A DNA stretch of 64,000 bases from Roseibaca calidilacus (GCF_001517585.1 NZ_FBYC01000004.1:248001-312000); one strand, 5' to 3'. Shown: positions 16,703-25,846, numbered from the stretch's first letter. Translations and numbers: made by a program. The notes: generated by a model from the letters alone, not told the origin.

Positions 16703-17661
16703 CCGACACTCTGCACCGCGCCTTGCCGCGAGACCGCTTTTTGCCTTTGCCAGACCATGCTGGTCCCAGCCGCGATCGGCGCACGGGGGTAGAGGTTGAA
16801 TTCGCCGGGTTGACGCCAGAGCAGGCGGCCCAGATCGTTCAGGCCGAATGGGGCGGCACGATAACCCGCGAGGGGCCGCGCGACCTGTTGGTCGCAGATG
16901 GGCGTTTCGGCCCGGTCAAGGTGGAACTGGATATCACGCTCAAGACACGCTGGATCGAGGATTTGGCTGTCGAGATCTTGGGCGATCTTGTTCCAGTCGA
17001 GATTGTGACCGCCCCGATGGCGCAACGCGATTTGCCGCAGGTCGCGGCGCTTTTGACCACGCTGGCACGGGCTGGCGCAAAAGGGTCGGGCGCACATGTT
17101 GGCTACGGGTTCGGCGTGCACCTGAACACCGAACGCCCGGATGACCCCGCCACCATTGCCATTGTGCGCGCCTTTGCGCTGCTGGAAGATTGGTTGCGCC
17201 AGTCGGACCCGTTGGACCCGGCGCGCCGCGTTCTGCCTTTTGTTGATCCGTGGCCGCGCGCGCTGGTCGATGCGCTGGCCGGAGCCGATGATTGGTCCTT
17301 GGCCGACCTTGGGCGCGTCTATGCCAAGCATGCCCCGTCGCGTGGCTATGGGCTGGACCTGCTGCCGCTGTTGCAAGACGCTGTGCCGGACACGCTTGCC
17401 AACGTGCCGGCAGATCAGCTGAAGGGCGGCAGGCCGACCTTTCATTACCGACTGCCGGAAACCCGGCTGGACGAAGTGGATTGGTCGCTGGCCTATGAAT
17501 GGAACCGCTGGTGGGTTGTCGAACAGGTCGCCAAGGATAGCGGCTTTATTCACAGCTTGGCCAATATCCGTCAGCAACGCGGGCTTTGGCCGACCGGAGA
17601 GGCGGCAGAGATTGCGGCAAAACTGTGGCAATCCGCGATCATTGATCGAATCGGTGGATAG
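16699..17661 (+). CDS. Putative amidoligase (amidoligase_2 family)
   Basis: A 320-residue protein of the GCS2-like COOH-NH2 ligase superfamily. TGVEVEFAGL near residue 29 supplies the metal/ATP-binding acids, VKVELDITL and VPVEIVTAPM follow, and GYGFGVHLNTE near residue 135 is the diagnostic HLN region. These enzymes join a carboxylate to an amine using ATP; the substrate is unknown. The frame opens with TTG 16699, overlapping the cyclotransferase stop (TTGA), and a G-rich ribosome-site-like stretch precedes it. The tight coupling suggests the two enzymes act on the same metabolite. Confidence 0.8.
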   Translation: MTDTLHRALPRDRFLPLPDHAGPSRDRRTGVEVEFAGLTPEQAAQIVQAEWGGTITREGPRDLLVADGRFGPVKVELDITLKTRWIEDLAVEILGDLVPVEIVTAPMAQRDLPQVAALLTTLARAGAKGSGAHVGYGFGVHLNTERPDDPATIAIVRAFALLEDWLRQSDPLDPARRVLPFVDPWPRALVDALAGADDWSLADLGRVYAKHAPSRGYGLDLLPLLQDAVPDTLANVPADQLKGGRPTFHYRLPETRLDEVDWSLAYEWNRWWVVEQVAKDSGFIHSLANIRQQRGLWPTGEAAEIAAKLWQSAIIDRIGG

Positions 17662-17879
17662 TCCAAGCTGGGCTTTCTACGGTCTGGACAGGCCGCTTTA
17701 GTTCCAAACGCGCAACAACAGGGGCATTGCGGGGCAATCGTTGCCAATGCGTAAAAACCCTTTTGAATTTATCTAAAATTGTTGGCACCGGCGCGCACTG
17801 ATTTCGTCTTTTCCAAGCACGTTTTGTGGCCGCTCGGCTATCCCGAAGCATAACATCAAGGGTGTGAAGGGAGTTTTCC

Positions 17880-18764
17880 ATGCCATTTTTCAGAGCGTTG
17901 GGCTTCGGCTCGGGGTCATTTGGGTCCAACTTTGGCGGCGGTTCAAGGTTCGGGAAGTTCTCGAATCATGGTCAAAGCAATGCATGTTCGACCGAAAAGG
18001 TCGAAAAGCTGGCAGAGAAGTATCAGGAAATCGCTGATAGATACGCGGACAAGGCTGATAGCATTCGCGACAAGCTCGCCGAAAAAGCCGACGATATTCG
18101 GGACAAGACCGCACACAAGGTGCAGGCGCTGCAAGAAAAGGGCTTTCACCATTTGGCGGCCAAGGTCGAAAAGATTGGCGAGTTGAAGGCTGCCAAGATC
18201 GAGAAACTGGGCGAATGCAAAGCCGATATATACGACGCGAAAGCAAATCACTGGCAGGCCAAAGCGGATGCGCTGGCTGGCAAGACCGATGATGATGACG
18301 TGGATGAAGAAGATGATGACGATGATGGTGACGATGACGACGGCGGCGACACCTCTGGTGAAGACACTGTCGATGAAGTGAAAATCTTTTACTCGACCGT
18401 CGATGCTGATGGGAATGAGCAGCAGTTCACCGAAGAAGGCTATTTCCAGTGGGCGACGGTCGAACTTCCCGAAGGAACGACGCTTGACGAGGTAAATATC
18501 GACGACATTCTGACCGATGTTCTGGCCGATCTGGAAGAGAACGGCACCGAGGTTGGCGAAGTCTATCAGGTCACAATCGTTGGCACCGATGCCGATGGGA
18601 ATGAGGTTGTGACCGATTACGAACTGGGCACCGATGATGATGGCAATACCACCTTGGTGCCAAGAGACGACGACACGATGAGCAGCCTGTCGACCGGCGA
18701 AGCGTCTGAAGATGACATTCCAGACGAAGACGACGAAGACGATGAGGACGACTCGGACCATTGA
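17880..18764 (+). CDS. Acidic coiled-coil protein of unknown function
   Basis: I do not recognise this 294-residue protein. Residues 1-33 are Gly/Phe/Ser-rich; about 38-137 form a long charged helix with repeated ADK, RDK and AEK units and likely coiled coil; about 138-165 are almost all Asp/Glu; about 166-270 look beta-rich and include three DADGNE/DDDGN-like loops that could bind calcium; the last 20 residues are again Asp/Glu. There is no signal peptide or membrane helix. GAAGGGAG precedes the ATG and a terminator follows, so it is a single-gene unit. Possible roles are cation buffering or a structural/cell-envelope protein; both are guesses. Confidence 0.75.
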   Translation: MPFFRALGFGSGSFGSNFGGGSRFGKFSNHGQSNACSTEKVEKLAEKYQEIADRYADKADSIRDKLAEKADDIRDKTAHKVQALQEKGFHHLAAKVEKIGELKAAKIEKLGECKADIYDAKANHWQAKADALAGKTDDDDVDEEDDDDDGDDDDGGDTSGEDTVDEVKIFYSTVDADGNEQQFTEEGYFQWATVELPEGTTLDEVNIDDILTDVLADLEENGTEVGEVYQVTIVGTDADGNEVVTDYELGTDDDGNTTLVPRDDDTMSSLSTGEASEDDIPDEDDEDDEDDSDH

Positions 18765-18787
18765 CCCAAGGGTCAAAACACAAAGAA

Positions 18788-18814
18788 GGGCGCGTTACAC
18801 CGCGCCCTTTTTCA
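18788..18814 (+). terminator. Intrinsic terminator after the acidic coiled-coil gene
   Basis: GGGCGCG-N6-CGCGCCC followed by TTTTT, about 25 bp after the stop codon. Confidence 0.9.
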
Positions 18815-18920
18815 TGCCATCTGCCTGCGTTCGGAAAGCGGGGCAGACCGCGCGACAACGACACGGGCAATCAGCTTGAACAGCGCCGTCGCCTTGCGTC
18901 GGGAAACCTGTCGTCAGCCT

Positions 18921-19448
18921 TTATGTTTTGAATTGGGGAATGTTTCCGGGGCAAAGGTGCGCGCGGTGGTTCTCGCCAAAATAGTCGCGATACTGATAGG
19001 TCTGCACCCTTGGTGCGCTTCTTTTGTTCAATACATATTCAATGGCTTCAACAAACCTGTCGAAGCTGACGGGCTTGCGCAGGGTGACATCAGCAATCGA
19101 ACTGCGTTCGCTGCCGAAGTCATCGCGGGCGGTGTCATGTGATAGAAGAACAAGCTTTGCCGTAGGTTGTTCGTTGCGAAGCGACAAACAGACCTCTATC
19201 GCGGTGTTCATACTTATGAAGTGATCAAGGTCGACGCAGATAAGGCGGTAGCTGACAGGGGTATTGCGTAGCCAGTCTTGTGCAGCTTTGGTATAGGCTA
19301 CAACCATCATGCTTAGCTTGAACTCTACATACGCCCACTCTTGCAATAGTTGTGAATTCTCACAATATGAGCCTATCAAGAGTGCCAGCCCGCTGTGAGG
19401 GCGATCGTGACCGGTGGAAGCAGTTCGAGGATTGGTCACCATCGCCAT
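18921..19448 (-). CDS. Degenerate receiver-domain protein
   Basis: A 175-residue protein with the layout of a CheY-like receiver but no output domain. LICVDLDHF (Asp73/75) sits where the phosphorylated aspartate is expected, VLLSHD gives the Ser/Thr position and LRKPVSFDRFVEAIEYVL carries the conserved Lys-Pro (125-126). The N-terminal acidic pair of normal receivers is missing (LALLIGSYCENS), so phosphorylation is doubtful. I chose ATG 19448, preceded by AAAGAGGG; a GTG at 19478 would add ten residues. Its target is unknown. It lies near an XRE regulator read from the same strand. Confidence 0.7.
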   Translation of the reverse strand: MAMVTNPRTASTGHDRPHSGLALLIGSYCENSQLLQEWAYVEFKLSMMVVAYTKAAQDWLRNTPVSYRLICVDLDHFISMNTAIEVCLSLRNEQPTAKLVLLSHDTARDDFGSERSSIADVTLRKPVSFDRFVEAIEYVLNKRSAPRVQTYQYRDYFGENHRAHLCPGNIPQFKT

Positions 19449-19462
19449 GTTACCCTCTTTAA

Positions 19463-19475
19463 AAACGTGACGTTT
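19463..19475. promoter_or_regulatory. Palindromic operator candidate before the receiver gene
   Basis: AAACGTGACGTTT is a 13-base palindrome (AAACGT / ACGTTT with one central base), 15 bp before the chosen start of the receiver-like gene. It could be an operator; the nearby XRE protein is an obvious candidate binder, but this is speculative. Confidence 0.3.
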
Positions 19476-19587
19476 CACTTATATTGGCCATAGGCTGCGT
19501 GTCACTGCAAGAAAAAAGTGAAAAATCACACCAAGGTGTTGAATATGGACAGGATGGAGCGCCAACTGGCGCTGGAGATGCTATCTC

Positions 19588-19974
19588 TTATTCTTGCGCG
19601 CAGATCGCAGCCAATAAGTGAATGCACTCCAGAAGACGTTCTTTCTGAGCTTGAGAAAGAGTGTCGAGAAATTGTGCGACTTCAGCTCGGTTCGGATCAA
19701 GCGTTTCAGCCATGTCTGAATTGCTTCCAGGACCTGCCATCGGAGCAAGAAGACTAGTCAAGGACACATTCAAAGCGCAGGCAAGCTTGTATGATGTTGA
19801 TAACCTAGGGCTTTTCGCGCGACCGTCTAAAATATCCTTGACCGCCCGTAGATTAAGGCCAGCTTTTCTCGACAACGAAGTCGCATTCAAACCCTGCTCT
19901 TTCATAAGCAGCGCAAGGTTCATTCTGAAGCACTCTGAGAGTTGTGCCTCGTCAACGGTATCCGTTTCAGGCAT
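19588..19974 (-). CDS. XRE-family helix-turn-helix regulator
   Basis: A 128-residue protein with a lambda-Cro-type helix-turn-helix at about residues 18-76 (MNLALLMKEQGLNATSLSRK, then LNLRAVKDILDG, then YKLACALNVSLTSLL), followed by a helical tail that may dimerise. It probably binds DNA as a repressor. An AGCAGGA ribosome site precedes ATG 19974. It reads toward the receiver-like gene with a 139-bp gap, so joint transcription is possible. Codon use and AT content are less typical of the window, which might mean later acquisition. Confidence 0.8.
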   Translation of the reverse strand: MPETDTVDEAQLSECFRMNLALLMKEQGLNATSLSRKAGLNLRAVKDILDGRAKSPRLSTSYKLACALNVSLTSLLAPMAGPGSNSDMAETLDPNRAEVAQFLDTLSQAQKERLLECIHLLAAICAQE

Positions 19975-20101
19975 GCCATCCTGCTTCAGACTAATTACGA
20001 TCTAAATTCACCGATTTTTGACAAATCGTTACTCACGTTATTTATAAATATATTTTACCGCAAGTTAAGATCAAGCACGTTTTTCTGTTAGAAATTTTAT
20101 A

Positions 20102-22093
20102 TCACTGATCTAGGAAGCTACGCAACTTCCGCGACCGCGACGGGTGTTTCAGCTTACGCAGCGCCTTGGCTTCAATCTGACGAATACGCTCGCGCGTCAC
20201 GCTGAACTGCTGACCCACTTCTTCCAGCGTGTGATCGGTGTTCATGCCAATGCCGAAGCGCATCCGCAGCACACGCTCTTCACGCGGCGTCAGCGAGGAC
20301 AGAACCCGCGTGGTGGTTTCGCGCAGATTGTCCTGAATGGCCGAATCCAGCGGCAGAAGCGCGTTCTTGTCCTCGATGAAATCACCAAGCTGGCTGTCTT
20401 CCTCGTCGCCAATGGGCGTTTCCAGCGAAATCGGTTCCTTGGCGATTTTCATCACCTTGCGCACTTTATCCAGCGGCATTTGCAGCTTTTCGGCCAATTC
20501 TTCCGAAGTCGGCTCGCGTCCGATTTCGTGCAGCATTTGGCGGCCAGTGCGCACCAGTTTGTTGATCGTCTCGATCATATGCACCGGAATGCGGATTGTG
20601 CGCGCCTGATCCGCAATGGACCGGGTGATGGCCTGACGAATCCACCATGTCGCATAGGTGCTGAATTTGTAGCCGCGACGGTATTCGAACTTGTCCACCG
20701 CTTTCATCAGGCCAATATTGCCTTCCTGAATAAGATCAAGGAATTGCAGGCCACGGTTGGTGTATTTCTTGGCAATGGAAATCACCAGCCGCAAGTTGGC
20801 TTCGACCATCTCTTTCTTGGCTTGGCGGGCTTCTTTTTCGCCCTTCTGGACCTGCGCGACAATGCGGCGATATTCGTTAATATCAACGCCCACATACTGA
20901 CCGACCTGTGCCATGTCGGCGCGCAATTCCTCGACTTTGTCGCGCGAACGTTCCATCAAAGCTTGCCAGCCGCGACCTGGCTTTTCCTCCATCCGGTCGC
21001 ACCATGTCGGGTCCAGCTCCGACCCGCGATAGGCGTCGATGAATTCGCGCCGGTTGATGCGGGCCTGATCGGCCAGCTTTACCATGGCGCTGTCGATGGA
21101 CATGATCCGCTTGTTGATGCCGTAAAGCTGGTCGACCAGCGCCTCTATCCGGTTGTTGTGCAGATGCAGCGAATTCACCATCTCTACCAACTGGCTGCGC
21201 AGATCTTGGTAGCGCGCTTCTTGATCGGCGCTGAATTTGCCAGCCTCGTGCAAGGTCGCCTCTATCCGGGCATCCTGCATTTCGGCCAACCGCTCGTAGC
21301 TGCCGGCGATCCGGTCCAGCGTATCCAGAACGCGGGGCTTCAGCGCGGCTTCCATCGCAGAGAGCGACAGATTGGCGTTTTCGTCCTCGTCATCATCCTC
21401 GTCCGAACGGGCGATTGGGTTGCCGTCGGCATCCAGCTCTGGTTCCGAACTGGAATCGCGCTTCTGGCTGGGTGTAGACCCGGCCAATCCGTTGGTGACG
21501 GGCACATCCTCGTCATCTTCAAGGCTGTTGCCGAAGGTGGTTTCCAGGTCGATCACGTCGCGCAGCAAAACGTCTTCGTTCAGCAATTCGTCGCGCCAGA
21601 TGGTGATGGCCTGAAAGGTCAGCGGGCTTTCGCACAGGCCCGCGATCATGGTGTTGCGCCCGGCTTCGATCCGCTTGGCGATGGCAATTTCGCCTTCGCG
21701 CGACAGCAGTTCGACCGACCCCATTTCGCGCAAATACATGCGCACCGGGTCGTCGGTGCGGTCCAGCGTTTCGCTATTGGACGAGGTCGCAACCGTCACT
21801 TCGCGCGCGCCAGACACCTCGACCAATTCGCCGCCCTTGGCATCGGATTCATCGGTTTCGTCGTCATCTTCGACAACGTTGACGCCCATCTCCGAAAGCA
21901 TCGACATGACATCTTCGATCTGCTCGGACGAGACCTGTTCCGGCGGCAGCGCTTTGTTCAGCTGTTCGTAGGTGATGTAACCGCGTTCTTTTGCCTGTGC
22001 GATCATCTTCTTGATCGACGATTGGCTGACGGTCTGGTTTTCGTCGGCTTCGATCTCGTCGTTGCGCGTATCGTCAGTGTCTTTGGCGGCCAT
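20102..22093 (-). CDS. rpoD: Primary sigma factor RpoD (sigma-70)
   Basis: The housekeeping sigma subunit that directs RNA polymerase to most promoters. The 663-residue protein has region 1.1, then an acidic non-conserved region (about 190-300) with several Asp/Glu runs, then region 2 ([38 protein letters not shown]), region 3 and region 4 with its helix-turn-helix ([20 protein letters not shown]). It follows dnaG on the same strand after 159 bp, the usual pairing of the macromolecular synthesis operon; rpsU is not present here. Confidence 0.97.
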   Translation of the reverse strand: MAAKDTDDTRNDEIEADENQTVSQSSIKKMIAQAKERGYITYEQLNKALPPEQVSSEQIEDVMSMLSEMGVNVVEDDDETDESDAKGGELVEVSGAREVTVATSSNSETLDRTDDPVRMYLREMGSVELLSREGEIAIAKRIEAGRNTMIAGLCESPLTFQAITIWRDELLNEDVLLRDVIDLETTFGNSLEDDEDVPVTNGLAGSTPSQKRDSSSEPELDADGNPIARSDEDDDEDENANLSLSAMEAALKPRVLDTLDRIAGSYERLAEMQDARIEATLHEAGKFSADQEARYQDLRSQLVEMVNSLHLHNNRIEALVDQLYGINKRIMSIDSAMVKLADQARINRREFIDAYRGSELDPTWCDRMEEKPGRGWQALMERSRDKVEELRADMAQVGQYVGVDINEYRRIVAQVQKGEKEARQAKKEMVEANLRLVISIAKKYTNRGLQFLDLIQEGNIGLMKAVDKFEYRRGYKFSTYATWWIRQAITRSIADQARTIRIPVHMIETINKLVRTGRQMLHEIGREPTSEELAEKLQMPLDKVRKVMKIAKEPISLETPIGDEEDSQLGDFIEDKNALLPLDSAIQDNLRETTTRVLSSLTPREERVLRMRFGIGMNTDHTLEEVGQQFSVTRERIRQIEAKALRKLKHPSRSRKLRSFLDQ

Positions 22094-22252
22094 GGACGCT
22101 CCCAGAAAAAATGCGCGTGTGCCTGGACCGATTCGGGCGAATCAGCAGGCTGGCGGAATGCGGCTCGTTATGATGTAGGTGCAGATTGCGGGATTTTCCA
22201 GTTGTCGGATGCAGAATTGATGACATAACCTCGCGGCTTCGTTACGAATCGG

Positions 22253-24145
22253 TCACTTTTTGGGTTTGATCCAGATCTGTGATTCGATGAGTCGCTGCAA
22301 TTCGCCCGACAAGGCAGCCCGATCTTCGCCCAAATCGGTCGAATCATTCAGACGCGAACGTTCCGATTCGTTGCGCGCCGCCGTGGCGCGGGCCAGCCGG
22401 AAGGTCACGCTTTCATCCGCCAGCGTGTCCATGTCCTCGACCACTTCGCGCAATTCGGCATCCAGCCCGCCGCGTGCGAAATACTTGGCGAATTCGTCAC
22501 GCAGGCAGAGCCGCGCAAATTGCGCGTCCGCTTGGCGCACGGGAGGGGCAATGGCGATATGCGGCAGGGCCAAAAGCGCGTCGGCATCGGCGGGTGGGGG
22601 TGTGTCGCCTGTCACAAACGCGGCGCAGATGCGGGCGAGGGCCGGATCGCGACAGTTCAGCCGTTCCAGTTCGACCTCGAATTCGGGCACAAGCGCGGAA
22701 TGGCACAGCAAGATCGCAAGGATCAGTTCCACGCGCATGGCTTCGGCAATCGCATCATCGGGGGCGCTGGCCAGCCTTGTGCCGCGGGTGCTTGAAAGCG
22801 GCTTTGCGGGCGTTGCACGTCGGCCCCATGCAAGGCTCTGCTTCCGACCGGTTGCTTCGGCAGGGCGCAGAAATTCGAACCGCAGCCGTTTGATTTCGTC
22901 GGTATAATGCCCGCGCAACCCCGGATCGGTGATCTTGGCCAAGGCGTCGCGCAGGCGGTTGTCCAATGCCGTGCGGCGCTCTGGGCTGTCAAACACCTTG
23001 CCCTCGGTTTCGCGCTGCCACAAAAGCTGCACAAGCGGCACCGCGCCCTCGATCAGCTTGGTCATGGCGGCGGGGCCACCTTGGCGCAGAATATCGTCCG
23101 GGTCCATTTTCTCGGGCAGCAGACAGAAGCGCAGGGATTGCTCTGGCCCCAGAAGCGGCAGGGCAAGATCGATCAACCGGAACCCCGCGCGCAGGCCCGC
23201 AGTATCGCCGTCCAGCGCGATGATCGGTTCGGGAGAGACGCGCCACATCAGCCGCAACTGGTCTTCGGTGATCGCGGTGCCAAGCGGGGCGACGGCGGCT
23301 TCGAACCCGGCCTCACTCAGCGCGATCACATCCATATAGCCTTCGGCCACGATCAGCGGCTGGCCCTTGCCGCAGGCGCTGCGCGCAGGGCCAAGGTTAT
23401 ACAGCGCCCGGCCCTTGTCGAACAAAGGCGTTTCGGGCGAATTCAGATACTTGGCGCGTGCATTGGCGCTTAGGGCACGCCCCCCAAACCCAATGCAACG
23501 CCCGCGCCCGTCGCGGATGGGAAAGATGATCCGCCCGCGCATACGGTCATAGGGCGCGCCGCCATCGTCGGGTTTGGCGCACAGCCCGGCTTCTATAATC
23601 AGGTCGCCCGCAATGCCTGCCCCCGTAAGCGCGTCCCACAGCGCCTGCCGCGCGTCCGGGGCATAGCCTATCTCGAATCGGTCAAGCGCCGACTGCGCCA
23701 GCCCGCGGCCCCTCAGATACTCGCGCGCGCCAGCCGCGGCCCCGGTGTTAAGCTGCATGCGGAAAAACCGCACCGCCGCTTCGGTGACCTTGGCCAGTTC
23801 CGACAGCCGGTCGGCCTTTTCGGCCGCGCGCGGGTCGCGTTCGGGCATGGGCAGCCCAGCTTCGCGGGCCAAGGTTTCGACCGCTTCCATGAAGGACATA
23901 TTTTCGGTTTCTTGCAGAAAGGTGAAGGCGTTGCCTTTGGCGTGGCACCCAAAGCAATAATAAAACCCTTTTCGGTCATCGACATGGAAAGAGGCGGTTT
24001 TTTCCTGGTGGAACGGGCAGGGGGCCCAGTAATCGCCCTTGGCCTGATTCGACTTGCGCATGTCCCACACGACCTTGCGCCCGACAACGGACGAAATCGT
24101 GACGCGATTGCGCAATTCATCTAGAAAACCGGGGGGCAGACTCAT
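22253..24145 (-). CDS. dnaG: DNA primase DnaG
   Basis: Makes RNA primers for DNA replication. The 630-residue protein has an N-terminal zinc finger (Cys43, His46, Cys64, Cys67), the RNA-polymerase domain, a Toprim region starting at LIVAEGYMDVIAL (about 265) with LDGDTAGLRA, and a C-terminal part that contacts the DnaB helicase. The ATG at 24145 fits the family opening LPPGFLDELRNRVTI. It is upstream of rpoD on the same strand. Confidence 0.97.
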   Translation of the reverse strand: MSLPPGFLDELRNRVTISSVVGRKVVWDMRKSNQAKGDYWAPCPFHQEKTASFHVDDRKGFYYCFGCHAKGNAFTFLQETENMSFMEAVETLAREAGLPMPERDPRAAEKADRLSELAKVTEAAVRFFRMQLNTGAAAGAREYLRGRGLAQSALDRFEIGYAPDARQALWDALTGAGIAGDLIIEAGLCAKPDDGGAPYDRMRGRIIFPIRDGRGRCIGFGGRALSANARAKYLNSPETPLFDKGRALYNLGPARSACGKGQPLIVAEGYMDVIALSEAGFEAAVAPLGTAITEDQLRLMWRVSPEPIIALDGDTAGLRAGFRLIDLALPLLGPEQSLRFCLLPEKMDPDDILRQGGPAAMTKLIEGAVPLVQLLWQRETEGKVFDSPERRTALDNRLRDALAKITDPGLRGHYTDEIKRLRFEFLRPAEATGRKQSLAWGRRATPAKPLSSTRGTRLASAPDDAIAEAMRVELILAILLCHSALVPEFEVELERLNCRDPALARICAAFVTGDTPPPADADALLALPHIAIAPPVRQADAQFARLCLRDEFAKYFARGGLDAELREVVEDMDTLADESVTFRLARATAARNESERSRLNDSTDLGEDRAALSGELQRLIESQIWIKPKK

Positions 24146-24264
24146 GCGGAGGATAATGGCAGATCACGCGGGCTTGTTGAAGCCGTGACGCGATCCTACC
24201 CTATGTATGAAACAAATCGCTGCGCGCCCTCGTATTTGGGGCATGAACAGAACAGGAGGGTTTC

Positions 24265-24786
24265 ATGGACCGACGCACATTTCTTGCCGCCACCGGGCTG
24301 ACATTCTATGGCTTGCGAGCCAGCGCATCCGAAGGGGATTTCCCGTTCAAATTGTCAGAGGATGAATGGCGCGCGCGCCTGACCCCGGCGCAATTCGCCG
24401 TGCTGCGCGAAGAGGCAACCGAACGCGCTTTCACCAACGAGCTGATGGGCGAACGCTCTCTGTTGCTGAAAGAGGACCGCGCGGGCACATATAATTGCGC
24501 GGGCTGCGGGCAGGCGCTCTATCGCTCGGAAACCAAGTATGACAGCCGCACTGGCTGGCCCAGCTTCTGGCAAGCGATGGACGGGGCGGTCGGCACGCGC
24601 GAAGACCGTCGCTTCTTCATGGTCCGCACCGAAGTGCATTGCAGCAATTGCGGTGGGCATCAGGGGCATATCTTCGATGATGGTCCGCAACCAACCGGGA
24701 AACGCCATTGTATCAACGGTTTGGCCATGACCTTTACGCCGGATAGCACCGGAGAGGTCGAAGGGCAGCCGGTGCCCGCCGCATGA
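24265..24786 (+). CDS. msrB: Exported peptide-methionine (R)-S-oxide reductase MsrB
   Basis: Reduces R-methionine sulfoxide in proteins. The 173-residue product has an RR-T-F-L start (MDRRTFLAATGL), a Tat-type export signal, so it probably works in the periplasm. The MsrB core follows: zinc cysteines 78, 81, 126 and 129, the SRTGWPSFW motif at about 94-102 and catalytic Cys149 in RHCINGLAMTF. The usual Asn-Ser-Ala after the catalytic Cys reads Asn-Gly-Leu here. It overlaps the following TerB-like gene by four bases. Confidence 0.9.
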   Translation: MDRRTFLAATGLTFYGLRASASEGDFPFKLSEDEWRARLTPAQFAVLREEATERAFTNELMGERSLLLKEDRAGTYNCAGCGQALYRSETKYDSRTGWPSFWQAMDGAVGTREDRRFFMVRTEVHCSNCGGHQGHIFDDGPQPTGKRHCINGLAMTFTPDSTGEVEGQPVPAA

Positions 24787-25193
24787 TCGGACGCCTGTTT
24801 CGCAAACCCGAACCCGACAAGCCCGACGGTCGTGTGGCCGTCGCGGCGCTGCTGGTGCGCGTGGCGCGGACGGATGGTGATTATGCCGATGCCGAGCGCG
24901 CGGTCATTCAGGCCATCCTGACCCGCCGTTTCGGCAGCGCTGACATGCTGGCACAGGCCGAGGCGCTAGAGCAAAGCGCGGGTGACACGGTGCATCTGAC
25001 CAAAGCGATCAAGGATGAGATCGCGCATGATGACCGCTTGGACTATTTGCAAGACCTGTGGCGCGTGGTGCTGGCCGACGAGGCCCGCGATTTCGAGGAA
25101 GATGGGTTCATGCGTCTGGCCTGCAACCTGCTGGGCATGGGCGACCGCGATTCGGCCCGCGCGCGCCAGTTGGTGCAGGCAGAGGGCGGTTAG
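24783..25193 (+). CDS. TerB-family protein
   Basis: A 136-residue all-helical protein of the TerB family (tellurite-resistance B-like). VAVAALLVRVARTDGDYADAE carries the family's acidic helix-start motif with possible metal ligands, repeated as DEARDFEEDGFMRL in the second half. TerB domains bind metal ions near membranes; no ter operon is present, so a general stress role is more likely than tellurite resistance. It overlaps msrB at the start and is convergent with the SDR gene, sharing four bases at the stops. Confidence 0.75.
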   Translation: MIGRLFRKPEPDKPDGRVAVAALLVRVARTDGDYADAERAVIQAILTRRFGSADMLAQAEALEQSAGDTVHLTKAIKDEIAHDDRLDYLQDLWRVVLADEARDFEEDGFMRLACNLLGMGDRDSARARQLVQAEGG

Positions 25194-25846
25194 CCGATCA
25201 GGTCGGCCAAGCGTGCGGCCTCTGCCGCGCAGGGGGTCAGGGCGTCGCGATTCTCGCCCGGATGAAAGCGCGCGCGCAGTGCCGTGGGCATGGGCGCGCA
25301 AGCCTCGACCAGAACGCGCGGCCCGGTCTTGACACTTTCATCGGCCCAAGCCCGCGCCAGCGCAATTTGCGCCAGTTTGGTCGCGCCGTAGCAACTGTGA
25401 AAGCGGGCTTCGGCGGCGGTATCTTCCAGAAACAGCGCCGTTCCCTTATCCGGGCTGGCAGCCAGCAACGGCGCGACCATCGGGATCAGAACACCTGTTG
25501 CGCGGGCATTCACCGCCAAGGCCTTGTCCCATTCCTTCAGCGCATTATGGCTGACCGGCGACAGGGGCGGCGCCTGAATCGCGCAATGCGCCCACAGCCC
25601 GACACTGCCCCAGCGGTCATGAATGTCGCGGCACAGATGGCGCATGGCATCATCTATCGTCACATCCAACGCGGCAAGGGTCGCAGACCCGCCGCGTGCC
25701 TTGATCCGGTCATCCAGTTCTTCCAGCGCGCCCAAGGTGCGCGCCACAGCGACGATATGCCAGCCGCGTGCGGCAAGCTCTTCCGACAAGGCCGCGCCAA
25801 TTCCGCGCGACGCACCGGTAACAAGGGCGATCTGTTTCTGTGTCAT
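25190..25846 (-). CDS. Short-chain dehydrogenase/reductase-like protein
   Basis: A 218-residue Rossmann protein. TGASRGIG at 10-17 is the NAD(P)-binding motif and YGATK at 153-157 supplies the Tyr and Lys of the SDR active site. Two expected features are altered: the NNAG motif reads AHCAIQ near residue 86, and no Ser stands at the usual position about 13 residues before the Tyr. The C-terminal APMPT replaces the usual PG motif. It may be a divergent or weakly active SDR. ATG 25846 is the first start giving a normal N-terminus; the frame runs open 102 bases further upstream. Confidence 0.75.
   Translation of the reverse strand: MTQKQIALVTGASRGIGAALSEELAARGWHIVAVARTLGALEELDDRIKARGGSATLAALDVTIDDAMRHLCRDIHDRWGSVGLWAHCAIQAPPLSPVSHNALKEWDKALAVNARATGVLIPMVAPLLAASPDKGTALFLEDTAAEARFHSCYGATKLAQIALARAWADESVKTGPRVLVEACAPMPTALRARFHPGENRDALTPCAAEAARLADLIG

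Noticed and set aside
19518-19757. 79-residue plus-strand frame before the XRE regulator
   Set aside because: It overlaps the XRE gene in antisense for most of its length and resembles no known family, whereas the XRE protein has a clear helix-turn-helix. A very small real gene cannot be fully excluded.
20144-22228. 694-residue plus-strand frame opposite rpoD
   Set aside because: An antisense shadow of rpoD, which is fully supported on the minus strand.
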